Assembly (NCBI RefSeq): GCF_003573695.1
Contig: NC_039363.1
Coordinates: 154,592,406-154,656,405 of the forward strand
Direction: 5' to 3'
Length of the DNA: 64,000 bases
Source: Papaver somniferum
Lineage: Eukaryota; Streptophyta; Magnoliopsida; Ranunculales; Papaveraceae
The notes below the pieces were generated by a model. That model was not told where the DNA came from. It searched no databases and saw nothing but the letters and a program-made list of their open reading frames with translations. The translations under genes and the position numbers were made by a program. This document shows positions 33,848-47,204 of the stretch, one piece after another. Position 1 is the first letter of the stretch. Every line of letters starts with the position of its first letter.

Positions 33848-36800
33848 CTAACCGTTAACCTTCGAAGAACTACTACCATCTGGTGTCTCAATCTCAACAT
33901 CGTCATGAGGAAAAACAGTACGGACCACAAAAGGACCGGAAGCGCAACTTCCCGGGGGAGAGATGCAAACGAGTGTCATACAGAAGAAATTTTTGACCTG
34001 GAGAAAATGACTTTCGTAAAATATTCCTATCATGCACAAGTTTCATTTTGTTCTTATACTCCTTAGCACTATCGTATGCATCTCTACGAATCTCGTCCAA
34101 CTCATTGAGCTGGAGCTTTCTTTGAGCCACTGCCTTGTCAAGTGAAAAGTTTAAGTTTTTAATAGCCGAATAGGCTAGATGCTCTAACTCAACAGGAAGG
34201 TGACATGCCTTGCCAAACACTAAACGATAAGGTGACATTCCAATTGGTGTCTTAAACGCAGTACGGTAAGCCCATAAGGCATCAGTAAGCCTCGACGACC
34301 AGTCTTTCCTATTTGGATTAACTGTTTTCTCTAGAATACGCTTAATTTCCCTATTGGAGACCTCTACCTGACCACTAGTCTGTGGATGATATGGGGTAGC
34401 TACTTTGTGGGTAATACCATATTGTTTCATTAAAAGAGCAAACGGTCTATTACAAAAGTGTGAACCTCCATAACTAATTATAGCTCGCGGCGTACCAAAA
34501 CGTGTAAGTATATTCTCTTTGAAAAACTGGACTACGACCCCGTGGTCATTTTTTTTACACGGAACCGCCTCAACCCACTTAGACACATAGTCTACAGCGA
34601 CAAGTATGTAAAGATAATCAAACGAAATAGGAAATGGACCCATAAAATCAATGCCCCACACATCAAAGACCTCAATCACTAAAATAGGGTTCAAAGGCAT
34701 CATATTTCTACGGGAAATGGTTCCTAACTTCTGGGAACGCTCGCAAGAAACACAATGACTATGGGAATCTTTAAACAACGAAGGCCAGTAAAATCCACAC
34801 TGCAAAATCTTAGCAGCAGTCTTCTTAGCACTAAAATGACCCCCACATGCATGTTCATGACAAAAGGAGATAGTACTAGACTGGTCACTCTCAGATACAC
34901 ATCTCCTAATAATATGGTCCGGACAATACTTAAACAGATAAGGATCGTCCCAAAAGAAATGCTTAACCTCGGCTAAAAACCTAGAACGATCTTGCTTACC
35001 CCAATGTTGAGGCATTCGACCAGTAACAAGATAATTCACTATATTTGCATACCAAGGTGATTGGGAAACAGAGAACAATTGTTCATCATGAAAACTGTCC
35101 CTTATAGGAAGGGAATTATTAGGGGAATTAACAACTAGCCTAGACAAGTGATCATCTACTACATTATCTGCATCCCTTTTGTCTCTAATGTCTGGAAAAA
35201 ATTCTTGTAACAAAAGGATCTATCTAATCAATCTAGGTTTGGTATCCTTCTTAGACAAAAGGTATTTCAAAGCAGCATGATCAGTATAGATTACGATCTT
35301 AGAACCTAATAAATAGGATCTACTTATCCAAGGCAAACACGATGGCTAGCAATTCCTTCTCGGTAGTTGTATAGTTCATTTGGGCATCTATCATAGTTTT
35401 GCTAGCAAAGTAAATCACATGGAGTAATTTGTTTTCTCGCTGACCTAGCACAACGCCTATAGCATAATCTGAAGCATCACACATAATTTCAAAGGGTAGG
35501 TTCCAGTTAGGTGCCTGGACTATCGGGGCAGTAGTGAGTAAAGGTTTAAGCTTCTGAAAAGCCTCTAAACAAGCATCATCAAAGACAAACTTAACATCTT
35601 TAGCAAGCAAATTGCAAAGAGGTCTAGAAATCAAGCTAAAATCCTTAATGAATCGACGGTAAAAACCTGCATGCCCTAGGAATGACCTAATATCTTTTAC
35701 AGTTTTTGGGACCTGTAAAGTCTTAATAAGGTCAACTTTGGCTTTGTCTACCTCTATACCCTTTGAAGAGACGATGTGCCCTAACACAATTACTGATTTA
35801 ACCATGAAATGGCATATTTCCAATTAAGCACTAAATTTTTTTCCTTACACCTAGTCAACACTAATGTCAAATGATGCAAGCACTCATCAAAAGATGAACC
35901 AAACACTGAAAAATCATCCATAAAGACCTCTAAGAACCGTTCTACCATATCAAAAAATATGCTCATCATACAACGATGCAAAGTTGCAGGGACATTACAT
36001 AGCCCGAAAGGCATGCGTCTATACGCAAAGGTACCAAAGGGACAGGTAAAAGTGGTTTTCTCTTGGTCTTCTGGGGAAATAACGATCTGATTATAACCGG
36101 AGTAGCCATCTAAGAAGCAATAGTGACTATGTCCAGCTAATCGCTCTAACATTTGGTCGATAAAAGGAAGGGGAAAGTGATCATTCCTTGTGACCTTGTT
36201 CAATTTCATATAGTCAATACACACACGCCATCGCGTGGTCACTCAGGTTGGGATTAATTCATTATTATCATTCTGGACTACAGTGATACATGATTTCTTA
36301 GGGACAACCTGAACAGGGCTGACCCACTTACTGTCTGAAATTGGGTAAATAATACCCGCATCTAACAACTTAAGCACCTCTTTTCGAACTACCTTTTCCA
36401 TGTTAGGGTTCAGTCGACGTTGCATCTCCCTAGAAGGTTTGGAGTCTTCCTTTAAATGAATCTGATGCATACACACAGTAGGACTTATACCCTTAATGTC
36501 TGCTATAGTCCACCCTAAAGCTTCCTTATTGTCTTGAAGTACATTTACTAGCCTACTTTCCTGATCACTATCCAAATCGGAAGCTACAATCACAGGTAAA
36601 GTCTCAGATGGGCCTAAAAACACATACTTTAGAGTATCGGGTAGTGGTTTAAGGTTCAACTTTGGGGGCTCTTCTAAAGAAGGAATTAGGGTAGTCTCAG
36701 AAACTGGTAACGGTTTGAACCTAGCTTTCCATCTATTAGTATCTAACACAGGGGTGGAATCTAATAGAGCATTCACCTGTTCAATAGTGATATCGTCGTA

Positions 36801-37529
36801 AAAATCTAAACCAAAATGGGATAGACAACTTTCTAATGGGTTTTCAGACAAAATGTTTTTTAATGACTCCTGAACTAAGGTTTCTATCATGTTCACCTCT
36901 TCAACACATGTGTCATCTAGCTCATGAGGTTGCTTACTGACATTAAAAATGTTCATCTCCATAGTCATATTACCAAAAGATAAACTCATCACACCATTTC
37001 GACAGTTAATGATCGCATTAGACGTAGCTAAAAATGGGAGACTTAAAATCACAGGTATCTGGTTCTCTGGGTCAGGGACAGGTTGGGTATCTAGGACCAC
37101 GAAATCCATTGGATAAATAAACTTGTCGACCTCAATAAGAACATCCTCGATAACACCTCGAGGGATTTTAACAGACCTATCAGCTAACTGCAGTGTCATA
37201 TGAGTAGGTTTCATTTCACCAAGTCCTAGATGTAAGTATACATGGAATGGCAGTAAGTTCACACTGGCTGCTAAGTCAAGTAAAGATTTTTCTACCCGGA
37301 AGTTACCTATTGTGCAAGCAATGGTAGGAGAACCTGGGTCTTTGTACTTTGGAGTTGTGGTGTTCTGAATGATTGAACTTACGTGATTAGCTAAAAAGGC
37401 TTTCTTATGGACGCTAAGTTTTCGCTTTCGCGTACACACATCCTTAAAGAACTTGGCATAAGCAGGAATTTGCCTAATTGTATCTAATAAGGGAAGGTTT
37501 ATGGTAACTTGCTTAAAAACCTCCACCAT
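33848..37529 (-). pseudogene. Athila-like pol, copy 1 (protease, RT, RNase H, integrase), disrupted
   Basis: In order on the minus strand: protease-region ORF 36243-37529 (LLDLAASVNLLP, where copy 2 has LLDLGASVNLLP), RT from 36242 (MPFGLCNVPATLHRCM, VFMDDFSVFG), RNase H (MCDASDYAIGVVLGQ), then integrase ([31 protein letters not shown]). Breaks against copy 2 are a CGA-to-TGA stop at the protease/RT join (36243), a small deletion near 35820, a 2-base loss near 35320 and a shift near 33955. The integrase second catalytic position reads SYGG, where copy 2 has SDGG. The Gly-to-Ala change in the protease motif and loss of the integrase Asp make it catalytically dead. Confidence 0.85.
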
Positions 37530-37544
37530 GTCATTAAAGTTCGA

Positions 37545-38134
37545 TTACTTCTTTGTTGGTACTAATAGCTGAGGAAATGGGGCTCTAGGCATAAAATCAG
37601 ACCTTTCAGGAACCGAATTCACATCATCAGAAACTTTATTAGTCTCTTCAGCTACTGGTCCTGAGAGGTGAGATCCTGAGGGGTGAACTGCAATATGTTC
37701 ACTATCGGGCATGGTTACCTTATTGTCTACAACTCTACCACTTCTAAGGGTTCTAACATCATTCAATTGATTCGATGGTTTTGCACCTAATTCATGAACT
37801 CCTCTAGGGTTGGGTTGTGTTTGACTAGGAAACTTACATTTTTTTCTCAAAGAATCACTTATCAGACCAACCTGGGTTTTTAACTCGGAAATAGCCTGAC
37901 TATTTTCTTGTCTCTATCCTCAGTCAAAGGACGTTCAAAAACAGACTCTTCAAAAGTCAGACTCTCTATATTAAGGTAATCGAGACGCTTCGAACTATTA
38001 GGTTTCTCTTTAACAAATCTACCTAGTGCGTCTATTTTACGTTCAGGCATACAATAGAATTTTCTAAATTGGAAGGGTAAGCAAACACAGATCAAGGCCG
38101 ACTCAACCAAATCAAACCTATTGATTTTTAGCAA
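37545..38134 (-). pseudogene. Gag-pol linker remnant, copy 1
   Basis: Two short frames read RTLRSGRVVDNKVTMP (37545-37850) and RFVKEKPNSSKRLDYL (37880-38134). A VTLRSGK-like phrase is typical of the stretch before protease in Athila-type polyproteins. No capsid-like or zinc-knuckle sequence was found between here and the primer site. Confidence 0.5.
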
Positions 38135-39117
38135 ACAAAAAGCATGATGGCTCCACTTAGATTGTTTCTAGACCAGCTTCTAATCCTTCGAACGGGAATT
38201 CGTTACAATTTAAGAAAACCCCTCTGAAATCAATCCGAGTTAACGTAAGTTGAATAGAGACGAGGGAATCTCGGTGGAGCTTTGATACCCAAGGCCTCAC
38301 CGGTATTACAAGGCGGCGCAGTCACGTATTCAACTTACAGAAACCGTCAAGAACTTCGAAGTATGCTTGAAAGAGTAACCAATATTTTTCGAATGAATTT
38401 CCTGTTAAGCTCGTTACCATATCCGTCTCGTTTTAGTCAAAATTTTAGGCTTAGGTTCGCGTAGGTTACGTGTTCCTAAAGCGGGGAAGAATAGAACTGT
38501 GATGAAATCCGAACCCTTATCTTGTATGGTCAGGCCTTTCCCTTTACTAGAAAAATAAATGTTTGTATTCAGTCCTCAACATATATACATACGAAGGACT
38601 CCAGTAACTCGCTGACAGGGGATTCGCGAGTGTTTAGAATCTTACCTCCCGTTCCAGACGGGGGATGAATCGGTTGAAGTCGACTCGGGCCACTGACTCC
38701 GATGTCTAGTGTACGAACCCAAGGTGCAGAGACAATATCGTAATTGTCCTCCTTCTCTGCAAACAATTTATATTTAAAGTACCCTTCCGTAGGGTAATAA
38801 AAAAAATAATGTCCCGAAGTCCAAAAGTCCAAAAAAAGTAAATAAAAATTACAAAAATAATAAACCCTAATACAATTTTTTTTAATAGAAACTAAACAAA
38901 CACTAAACTAAAATTGTCTTCTTTTATGTTCTTTTTGCTTTAATCTTTAGCTCCAAGTCTTTATGAAATCACCAAACTCTTTGGCTCAATTTTCTTTATG
39001 ATCCAGAACCTGTAGACACAAGATAAACACCCAAAAACATAAAAAAGGACAAAAATAATAATAAAAAAAAATCTAAAACCCTAAAAACAAGTACGCGTCG
39101 ACGACGCCAAAAATTGA

Positions 39118-40621
39118 TGTGATTTGTAGATAGTGGTAAAAGTGGTTCGATTCTCAGAATTGTGAAGGATATTAATTAGACTTAAATTATAATATTAAAA
39201 TAGAAAACTCACTAAAAATTATAACAAACTCAATCAAAGTTGATATCAATATTAAAAGAACACTGAGGCTAAGATTCCACTATTTTCCAAATTCAAAGTG
39301 ATTTAATCCAATATTTATATTCATGCAATTTTTTTCGTTCAATTTGATTCTAAATATTGCAACAAGTAGATTCTCAAAATAACTAGTGTAAATCCGAAGC
39401 ATAGAACATCAAAAACCTAGGTCCAAGCATGCTCTATCAAAAGAAATAACAATTGCTTAACAAGAATCATTCAAACAATTTTCACTCAAGGCAAAACAAT
39501 CATAAAAATAATTGCGATAAATAAATAAATAAGAATATACCACTTTTTGTTGGAAAAATAGCTTCCTCTATCGCCTCAGCAATAGGGTTTAGCTCCTCAT
39601 ATTAATCACTTGCTCAAAATACATGTTTGTTGCTCAAAAGTTGATTAAAAGAGTGAAAGGTGTAAAGCAGCTGATTGCAACAGCGTAAAAGTGTTACAAA
39701 TCTCTGGTACAAAGAGGAACAATGATTACTGTTGTATATAAACGTTACTTATCTTCTGCTGTTGAATAACGACGCTGTTCTGCGACTGTTTCTCGTGCGT
39801 CAATGTTCTTCGCGTTCTTGAGCTGTGCAGCAGCAGCAGAAACAGAGTTTGATAAAACTCTGATTTCTTCTTCTCTGGCTCTCCTACGGTCCCCGAACTC
39901 TCGACACCCCTTATATATGACCCAAACAATCTATTTACATCAAAAACACCGATTAAATCTCTCCCAAATCTTCTAAAATCTCTTCCCTTCTCTTCACGGC
40001 AAAGTTGCAGCAATTTCTTGTTTTAGAATTTCTACACGTTTCTGAGCTTTCCTTTTTATTCTAAACTCTTCCTTAGATAGATACAAATCTTTGGGAAGGT
40101 TCATAGCACTTTAATCTCTCTAAAATTCCCTAAAACATGTCACACACGTGACTTTCCATATTTTCTGTTGTGATAAAAATCCGTCGATTGAGCCCAGTCT
40201 AATCGATTTCAACTCCCATATAAGATTCCTAGACCCATAAGGAGTCTATCCTATGAAAATCAGAGGTTTAATCGACCTCAAACTCCTCCAAATCAAGAAC
40301 CCTAAATCTCCCAGAAACTGCACCTACTTTCCCACCATTTTGAATTTCAAACGGAGAAGATGGTGGTCGCCCCCTTTCCAGAGTGGGGCTGCTAATAACA
40401 GCTGCCTTGGGGGTGTCCTGGGGGTGCCTCTTATCCAAACCGGGGGTCCGAATAGCAAGTGTCCTCCGGGTGCTTTCCGACAACTTTTCGAGCCAATTTT
40501 TTCCAAAAATGTTTATTGGCCAAAAATACCTACAAATAAATAAAACACCATAATAAGTACAAAAATAAGCCCTAACAATATATAGAATCGAGACAAATCG
40601 GACACAAAAGTGTGTCTATCA
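39118..40621 (-). repeat. LTR2, shared by both copies (1504 bp)
   Basis: Full-length LTR with TGTGATTTG and GTCTATCA borders on the plus strand. It serves as 3' LTR of copy 2 and 5' LTR of copy 1. Beside it the copy 1 primer-site region reads TTTTTGGCGTCGTCGACG on the minus strand, altered from the copy 2 version. Confidence 0.87.
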
Positions 40622-41913
40622 AATACCCCCAAACCTATTATTTGCTAGTCCTCGAGCAAAAATAAAATAGAAAAAAATCCTAACTCACTGTCGCAGGCAT
40701 CGTCGATTGCATTTAGCATATGCAATAAGCCTTTAAACCCCTAGGTGTCTCTAGTGGCGGAGTGTTGTCTCCGGAGGGCTTACCAGAGGTATATCCACAA
40801 AACCTTTATACTCCAGACCCTAGCTATCTACACAGAACCTTGGAAGGCACTAAAGAATCTCCTTGGTTGGCATACTTATTGACTACAGGAGGAAGTACCC
40901 TGATGCGAAATTCCAATTGATGTACACGAGTTCGCACTCAAACATACTAAAATTCATATGAAGTGACAGAGCTCTACTCAGATAGTCGCACTATGGACAT
41001 CAATATCCGGAGTCAAAACTAATCACATGGATAGATCAAGAAGATGGATATAGAAAAACATAGATGGTTTTGATGTTTACTAGGTGAACGGTGTTTCACA
41101 TATCTGTCTGAAGGCCCCCGCTAAAATGAACCTATCCTAATGGACTGATATACTAGTCTGACTAATATCAACACACTGGCATATACAAGGGAACCAGTGA
41201 TTGATAATCCTAACTCTAGGTCAACACAACTGGCATATACAAGGGTTCCAGTGGTCGACTTTATTGAATTTATTCCAGTTGGTCTGATGGTTTGGTCTTA
41301 ATTTTTTTTTTTTTTTTTTATATCTCAATCACTCTAATTCACCCTAGCATTGGTAACAACTTGAATCGTGAGCCCCACCTAATCACTTAGAGAAACATAG
41401 TTTAAAAACAAAACAAAATAAAAACAGAAGTGAAAAGGACTCAACGAGATATGGTGAAACTATCATGTTATTTCTAACACCTGAGCTCTGTGCTTTTATG
41501 AATAGACTCTTTAAATGTTTCCATCTAATCAGATTGGTTCCTCAACTCCTACAACCAAAATGCTTCCATCCACTTAGATTGGTTAGTGCCATCCTTAATA
41601 GGGATAAATTTCTAGGCTCTGGAGTTTATTTATTGCAACGAAAAAGTAACAAAAAGTTCTACCCCACCCCCAAACTTAAATCTAACATCGTCCTCAATGT
41701 TTCTAATCAAACAGTACCAAAAATATAAGTAACATGAGGAAATAGTAAAGAGAGAAGTCGGAAAGATAGTATCTGGGTGAAGTGTAACCAAAAACCTACA
41801 AAAATATTATACAACATACAAAATCGCCTCGATGGTCAATCAAGGTAAACAAGGTCCTCCAGAGGGACCTCCTCAACATCACTTGTAGGAAAAGGCTCTA
41901 AAAATGGCTTTAT

Positions 41914-44900
41914 TCATTGACCGTTAACCTTCAAAGAACTACTACCATCTGGTGTCTCAATCTCAACAGCGCCATGAGGAAACACAGTACGGACCACAAA
42001 AGGACCGGTCCACTGAGAGCGCAACTTCCCGGGGAATAGATGCAAACGAGTGTCAAACAGAAGAACATTTTGACCTGGAGAAAATGACTTTCGTAAAATA
42101 TTCCTATCATGCACAAGTTTCATTTTGTTCTTATACTCCTTAGCACTACCGTATGCATCTCTACGAATCTCGTCCAACTCATTGAGCTGGAGCTTTCTTT
42201 GAGATCCTGCCTTGTCAAGTGAAAAGTTTAAGTTCTTAATAGCCCAATAGGCTCGATGCTCTAACTCAACAGGCAGGTGACATGCCTTGCCAAACACTAA
42301 ACGAAAAGGTGACATTCCAATGGGCGTCTTAAACGCAGTACGGTAAGCCCATAAGGCATCAGTAAGCTTCGACGACCAGTCTTTCCTGTTTGGATTAACT
42401 GTTTTCTCTAGAATACGCTTAATTTCCCTATTGGAGACCTCTACCTGACCACTAGTCTGTGGATGATATGGGGTAGCTACTTTGTGGGTAATACCATATT
42501 GTTTCATTAAAAGAGCAAACGGTCTATTACAAAAGTGTGAACCTCCATCACTAATTATAGCTCGGGGCGTACCAAAACGTGTAAGTATATTCTCTTTCAA
42601 AAACTGTACTACGACCCTGTGGTCATTTGTTTTACACGGAACCGCCTCAACCCACTTAGACACATATTCTACAGCGACAAGTATGTAAAGATAACCAAAC
42701 GAGATAGGAAATGGACCCATAAAATCAATGCCCCACACATCAAAGACCTCAATCACTAAAATAGAGTTCAAAGGCATCATATTTCTACGGGAAATGGTTC
42801 CTAACTTCTGGCAACGCTCGCAAGAAACACAATGACTATGGGAATCTTTAAACAACGAAGGCCAGTAAAATCCACACTGCAAAATCTTAGCAGCAGTCTT
42901 CTTAGCACTAAAGTGACCCCCACATGCATGTTCATGACAAAACAAGATAATACTAGACTGGTCACTCTCAGATACACATCTCCTAATAATCTGGTCCGGA
43001 CAATGCTTAAACAGATAAGGATCGTCCCAAAATAAATGCTTAACCTCGGCTAAAAACCTAGAACGATCTTTCTTACCCCAATGTTGAGGCATTCGACCAG
43101 TAACAAGATAATTCACTATATTTGCATACCAAGGTGATTGGGAAACAGAGAACAATTGTTCATCAGAAAAACTGTCCCTTATAGGAAGGGAATTATTAGG
43201 GGAACTAACAACTAGCGTAGACAAGTGATCTGCTACTACATTCTCTGCATCCCTTTTGTCTCTAATGTCTGGAAAAAATTCTTGTAACAAAAGGATCCAT
43301 CTAATCAATCTAGGTTTGGTATCCTTCTTAGACAAAAGGTATTTCAAAGCAGCATGATCAGTATAGATTACGATCTTAGAACCTAGTAAATAGGATCTAA
43401 ACTTATCCAAGGAAACACGATGGATAGAAATTCCTTCTCGGTAGTTGTATAGTTCATTTGGGAATCATTCAGAGTTTTGCTAGCATAGTAAATCACATGG
43501 AGTAATTTGTTTTCTCGCTGACCTAGCACAACGCCTATAGCATAATCTGAAGCATCACACATAAATTCAAAGGGTAGGTTCCAGTTAGGTGCCTGGACTA
43601 TCGGGGCAGTAGTGAGTAAAGTTTTAAGCTTCTCAAAAGCCTCTAAACAAGCATCATCAAAGACAAACTTAACATATTTACCAAGCAAATTGCAAAGAGG
43701 TCTAGAAATCAAGCTAAAATCCTTAATGAATCGACGGTAAAAACCTGCATTCCCTAGGAATGACCTAATATCTTTTACTGTTTTTGGGACCTGTAAAGTC
43801 TTAATAAGGTCAACTTTGGCTTTGTCTATCTCTATAACCTTTGAAGAGACGATGTGCCCTAACACAATTCCTGATTTAACCATGAAATGGCATTTTTCCC
43901 AATTAAACACTAAATTTTTTTCCTTACACCTAGTCAACACTAATGTCAAATGATGCAAGCACTCATCAAAAGATGAACCAAACACTGAAAAATCATCCAT
44001 AAAGACCTCTAAGAACCGTTCTACCATATCAGAAAATATGCCTATCATACAACGCTGAAAAGTTGCAGGGACATTACATAGCCCGAAAGGCATGCGTCTA
44101 TACGCAAAGGTACCAAAGGGACAGGTAAAAGTGGTTTTCTCTTGGTCTTCTGGGGCAATAACGATCTGATTATAATCGGAGTAGACATCTAAGAAGCAAT
44201 AGTGACTATGTCCAGCTAATCGCTCTAGCATTTGGTCGATAAAAGGAAGGGGAAAGTGATCCTTCCTTGTGACCTTGTTCAATTTCCTATAGTCAATACA
44301 CACACGCCAACCCGTGGTCACTCGGGTTGGGATTAATTCATTATTATCATTCTGGACTACAGTGATACATGATTTCTTAGGGACAACCTGAACAGGGCTG
44401 ACCCACTTACTGTCTGAAATTGGGTAAATAATACCCGCATCTAACAACTTAAGCACCTCTTTTCGAACTACCTTTTCCATGTTAGGGTTCAGTCGACGTT
44501 GCATCTCCCTAGAAGGTTTGGAGTCTTCCTTTAAATGAATCTGATGCATACACACAGTAGGACTTATACCCTTAATGTCTGCTATAGTCCACCCTAAAGC
44601 TTCCTTATTGTCTTGAAGTACATTTACTAGCCTACTTTCCTGATCACTATCCAAATCGGAAGCTACAATCACAGGTAAAGTCTCAGATGGGCCTAAAAAC
44701 ACATACTTTAGAGTATCGGGTAGTGGTTTAAGGTCCAACTTTGGGGGATCTTCTAAAGAAGGAATTAGGGTAGTCTCAGAAACTGGTAACGGTTTGAACC
44801 TAGCTTTCCATCTATTAGTATCTAACACAGGGGTGGAATCTAATAGAGCATTCACCTGTTCAATAGTGCTATCGTCGTAAAAATCTAAACCAAAATGGGA

Positions 44901-45608
44901 TAGACAACTTTCTAATGGGTTTTCAGACAAAATGTTTTTTAATGACTCCTGAACTAAGGTTTCTATCATGTTCACCTCTTCAACACATGTGTCATCTAGC
45001 TCATGAGGTTGCTTACTGACATTAAAAATGTTCATCTCCATAGTCATATTACCAAAAGATAAACTCATCACACCATTTCGACAGTTAATGATCGCATTAG
45101 ACGTAGCTAAAAATGGGCGACCTAAAATCACAGGTATCTGGTTCTCTGGGTCAGGGACAGGTTGGGTATCTAGGACCACGAAATCCATTGGATAAATAAA
45201 CTTGTCGACCTCAATAAGAACATCCTCGATAACACCTCGAGGGATTTTAACAGACCTATCAGCTAACTGCAGTGTCATATGAGTAGGTTTCATTTCACCA
45301 AGTCCTAGATGTAAGTATACATGGAATGGCAGTAAGTTCACACTGGCTCCTAAGTCAAGTAAAGATTTTTCTACCCGGAAGTTACCTATTGTGCAAGCAA
45401 TGGTAGGAGAACCTGGGTCTTTGTACTTTGGAGTTGTGGTGTTCTGAATGATTGAACTTACGTGACTAGCTAAAAAGGCTTTCTTATGGACGTTAAGTTT
45501 TCGCTTTCGCGTACACACATCCTTAAAGAACTTGGCATAAGCAGGAATTTGCCTAATTGTATCTAATAAGGGAAGGTTTATGGTAACTTGCTTAAAAACC
45601 TCCACCAT
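41914..45608 (-). pseudogene. Athila-like pol, copy 2, one frameshift
   Basis: The ORF 43383-45608 (741 residues) has protease LLDLGASVNLLP (Asp85), RT (CIDYRKLNKVTRKDHFPLPF, MPFGLCNVPATFQRCM, VFMDDFSVFG) and RNase H (MCDASDYAIGVVLGQ). A one-base loss near 43413 shifts to the integrase frame (41914-43410): Zn ligands around HEHACGGHF and CVSCERC, catalytic triad D in GIDFMGPF, D in SDGGSHF and E in SGQVEVSN. All key residues are present, so this is the better of the two copies. RT and RNase H copy RNA to DNA; integrase inserts the product. Without Gag and with the frameshift it is not autonomous. Confidence 0.9.
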
Positions 45609-45623
45609 GTCATTAAAGTTCGA

Positions 45624-46212
45624 TTACTTCTTTGTTGGTACTAATAGCTGAGGAAATGGGACTCTAGGCATAAAATCAGACCTTTCAGGAACCGAATTCA
45701 CATCATCAGAAACTTTATTAGTCTCTTCAGCTACTGGTCTTGAGAGGTGAGATCCTGAGGGGTGAACTGCAATATGTTCACTATCGGGCATGGTTAGCTT
45801 ATTGTCTACAACTCTACCACTTCTAAGGGTTCTAACAGCATTCAATTGATTCGATGGTTTTGCACCTAATTCATGAACTCCTCTAGGGTTGGGTTGTGTT
45901 TGACTAGGAAACTTACATTTTTTTCTCAAAGAATCACTTATCAGACCAACCTGGGTTTTTAACTCGGAAATAGCCTGACTATTTTCTTGTCCTATCCTCA
46001 GTCAAAGGACGTTCAAAAACAGACTCTTCAAAAGTCGGACTCTCTAGATTAAGGTAATCGAGACGCTTCGAACTACTAGGTTTCTCTTTAACAAATCTAC
46101 CTAGTGCGTCTCTTTTACGTTCAGGCATACAATAGAATTTTCTAAATTGGAAGGGTACGAAAACACAGATCAAGGCCGACTCAACCAAATCAAACCTATT
46201 GATTTTTAGCAA
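45624..46212 (-). pseudogene. Gag-pol linker remnant, copy 2
   Basis: Corresponds closely to the copy 1 segment: RTLRSGRVVDNKLTMP (45624-45929) and RFVKEKPSSSKRLDYL (45979-46212). The frames are broken in similar places in both copies, implying the decay began before duplication. Confidence 0.5.
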
Positions 46213-47180
46213 ACAAAAAGCATAATGGCTTCTCTTAGATTGTTTCTAGACCAGCTTCTAATCCTTCGAACAGGAATTCGTTACAATTGAAGCAAACCCC
46301 TATGGAATCAATCCGAGTTAACGTAAGTTGAATAGAGGCGAGGGAATCTCGGTGGAGCTTTGATACCCAAGGCCTCACGGTATTACAAGGCGGCGCAGTC
46401 ATGCATTCAACTTACAGAAACCGTCAAGAACTTCGAAGTATGCTTGAAAGAGTAACCAATATTTTTCGAATGACTTTCCTGTTAAGCTCGTTACCCTATC
46501 GGTCTCTTAGGCTTAGGTTCGCGTTGGTTACGTGTTCCTAAAGCGGGCAAGAAGAGAACGGTGATGAAATCTGAACCCTTATCTTGTATGGCCAAGCCTT
46601 TCCCTTTACTAGAAAAATAAATGTATGTATCCAGTCCTCAACATATATGCATACGAAGGAGTCCAGTAACTCGCTGACAGGGGATTCGCGAGTGTTTAGA
46701 ATCTTACCTCCCGTTCCAGACGGGGGATGAATCGGTTGAAGTCGACTCGGGCCACTGACTCCGATGTCTAGTGTACGAACCCAAGGTGCAGAGACAATAT
46801 CGTAATTGTCCTCCTTCTCTGCAAACAATTTATATTTAAAGTACCCTTCCGTAGGGTAATAAAAAAAATAATGTCCCGAAGTCCAAAAGTCCAAATAAAA
46901 GTAAAGAAAAATTACCAAAATAATAAACCCTAATACAGTTTTTTTTTAATAGAAAATAAACAAACCCTAAACTAAGATTGTCTAAAATAAAATTGTCTTC
47001 TTTTCTGTTCATTTTGCTTTAATCTTTAGCTCCAAGTCTTTATGAATCACCAAACTCTTTGGCTCAATTTTCTTTATGATCCAGAACCTGTAGACACAAG
47101 ATAAATACCCAAAAACATAAAAAATGACAAAATAATAATAAAATAAATAAAAAATAAATCTAAAACCTTAAAAACAAGTC

Positions 47181-47196
47181 TGCGCCGGCGGCGCCA
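47181..47196 (-). promoter_or_regulatory. Primer-binding site of copy 2
   Basis: On the minus strand TTTTTGGCGCCGCCGGCG follows the LTR end after a short spacer. TGGCGCC is the usual start of the Asp-tRNA primer site in Athila-type elements. Confidence 0.6.
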
Positions 47197-47204
47197 AAAA
47201 TTGA

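Noticed and set aside
39125..39155. GGTTCGATTCTCAG reminiscent of a tRNA T-arm
   Set aside because: No cloverleaf partners nearby; it is part of the LTR and recurs in all three copies.
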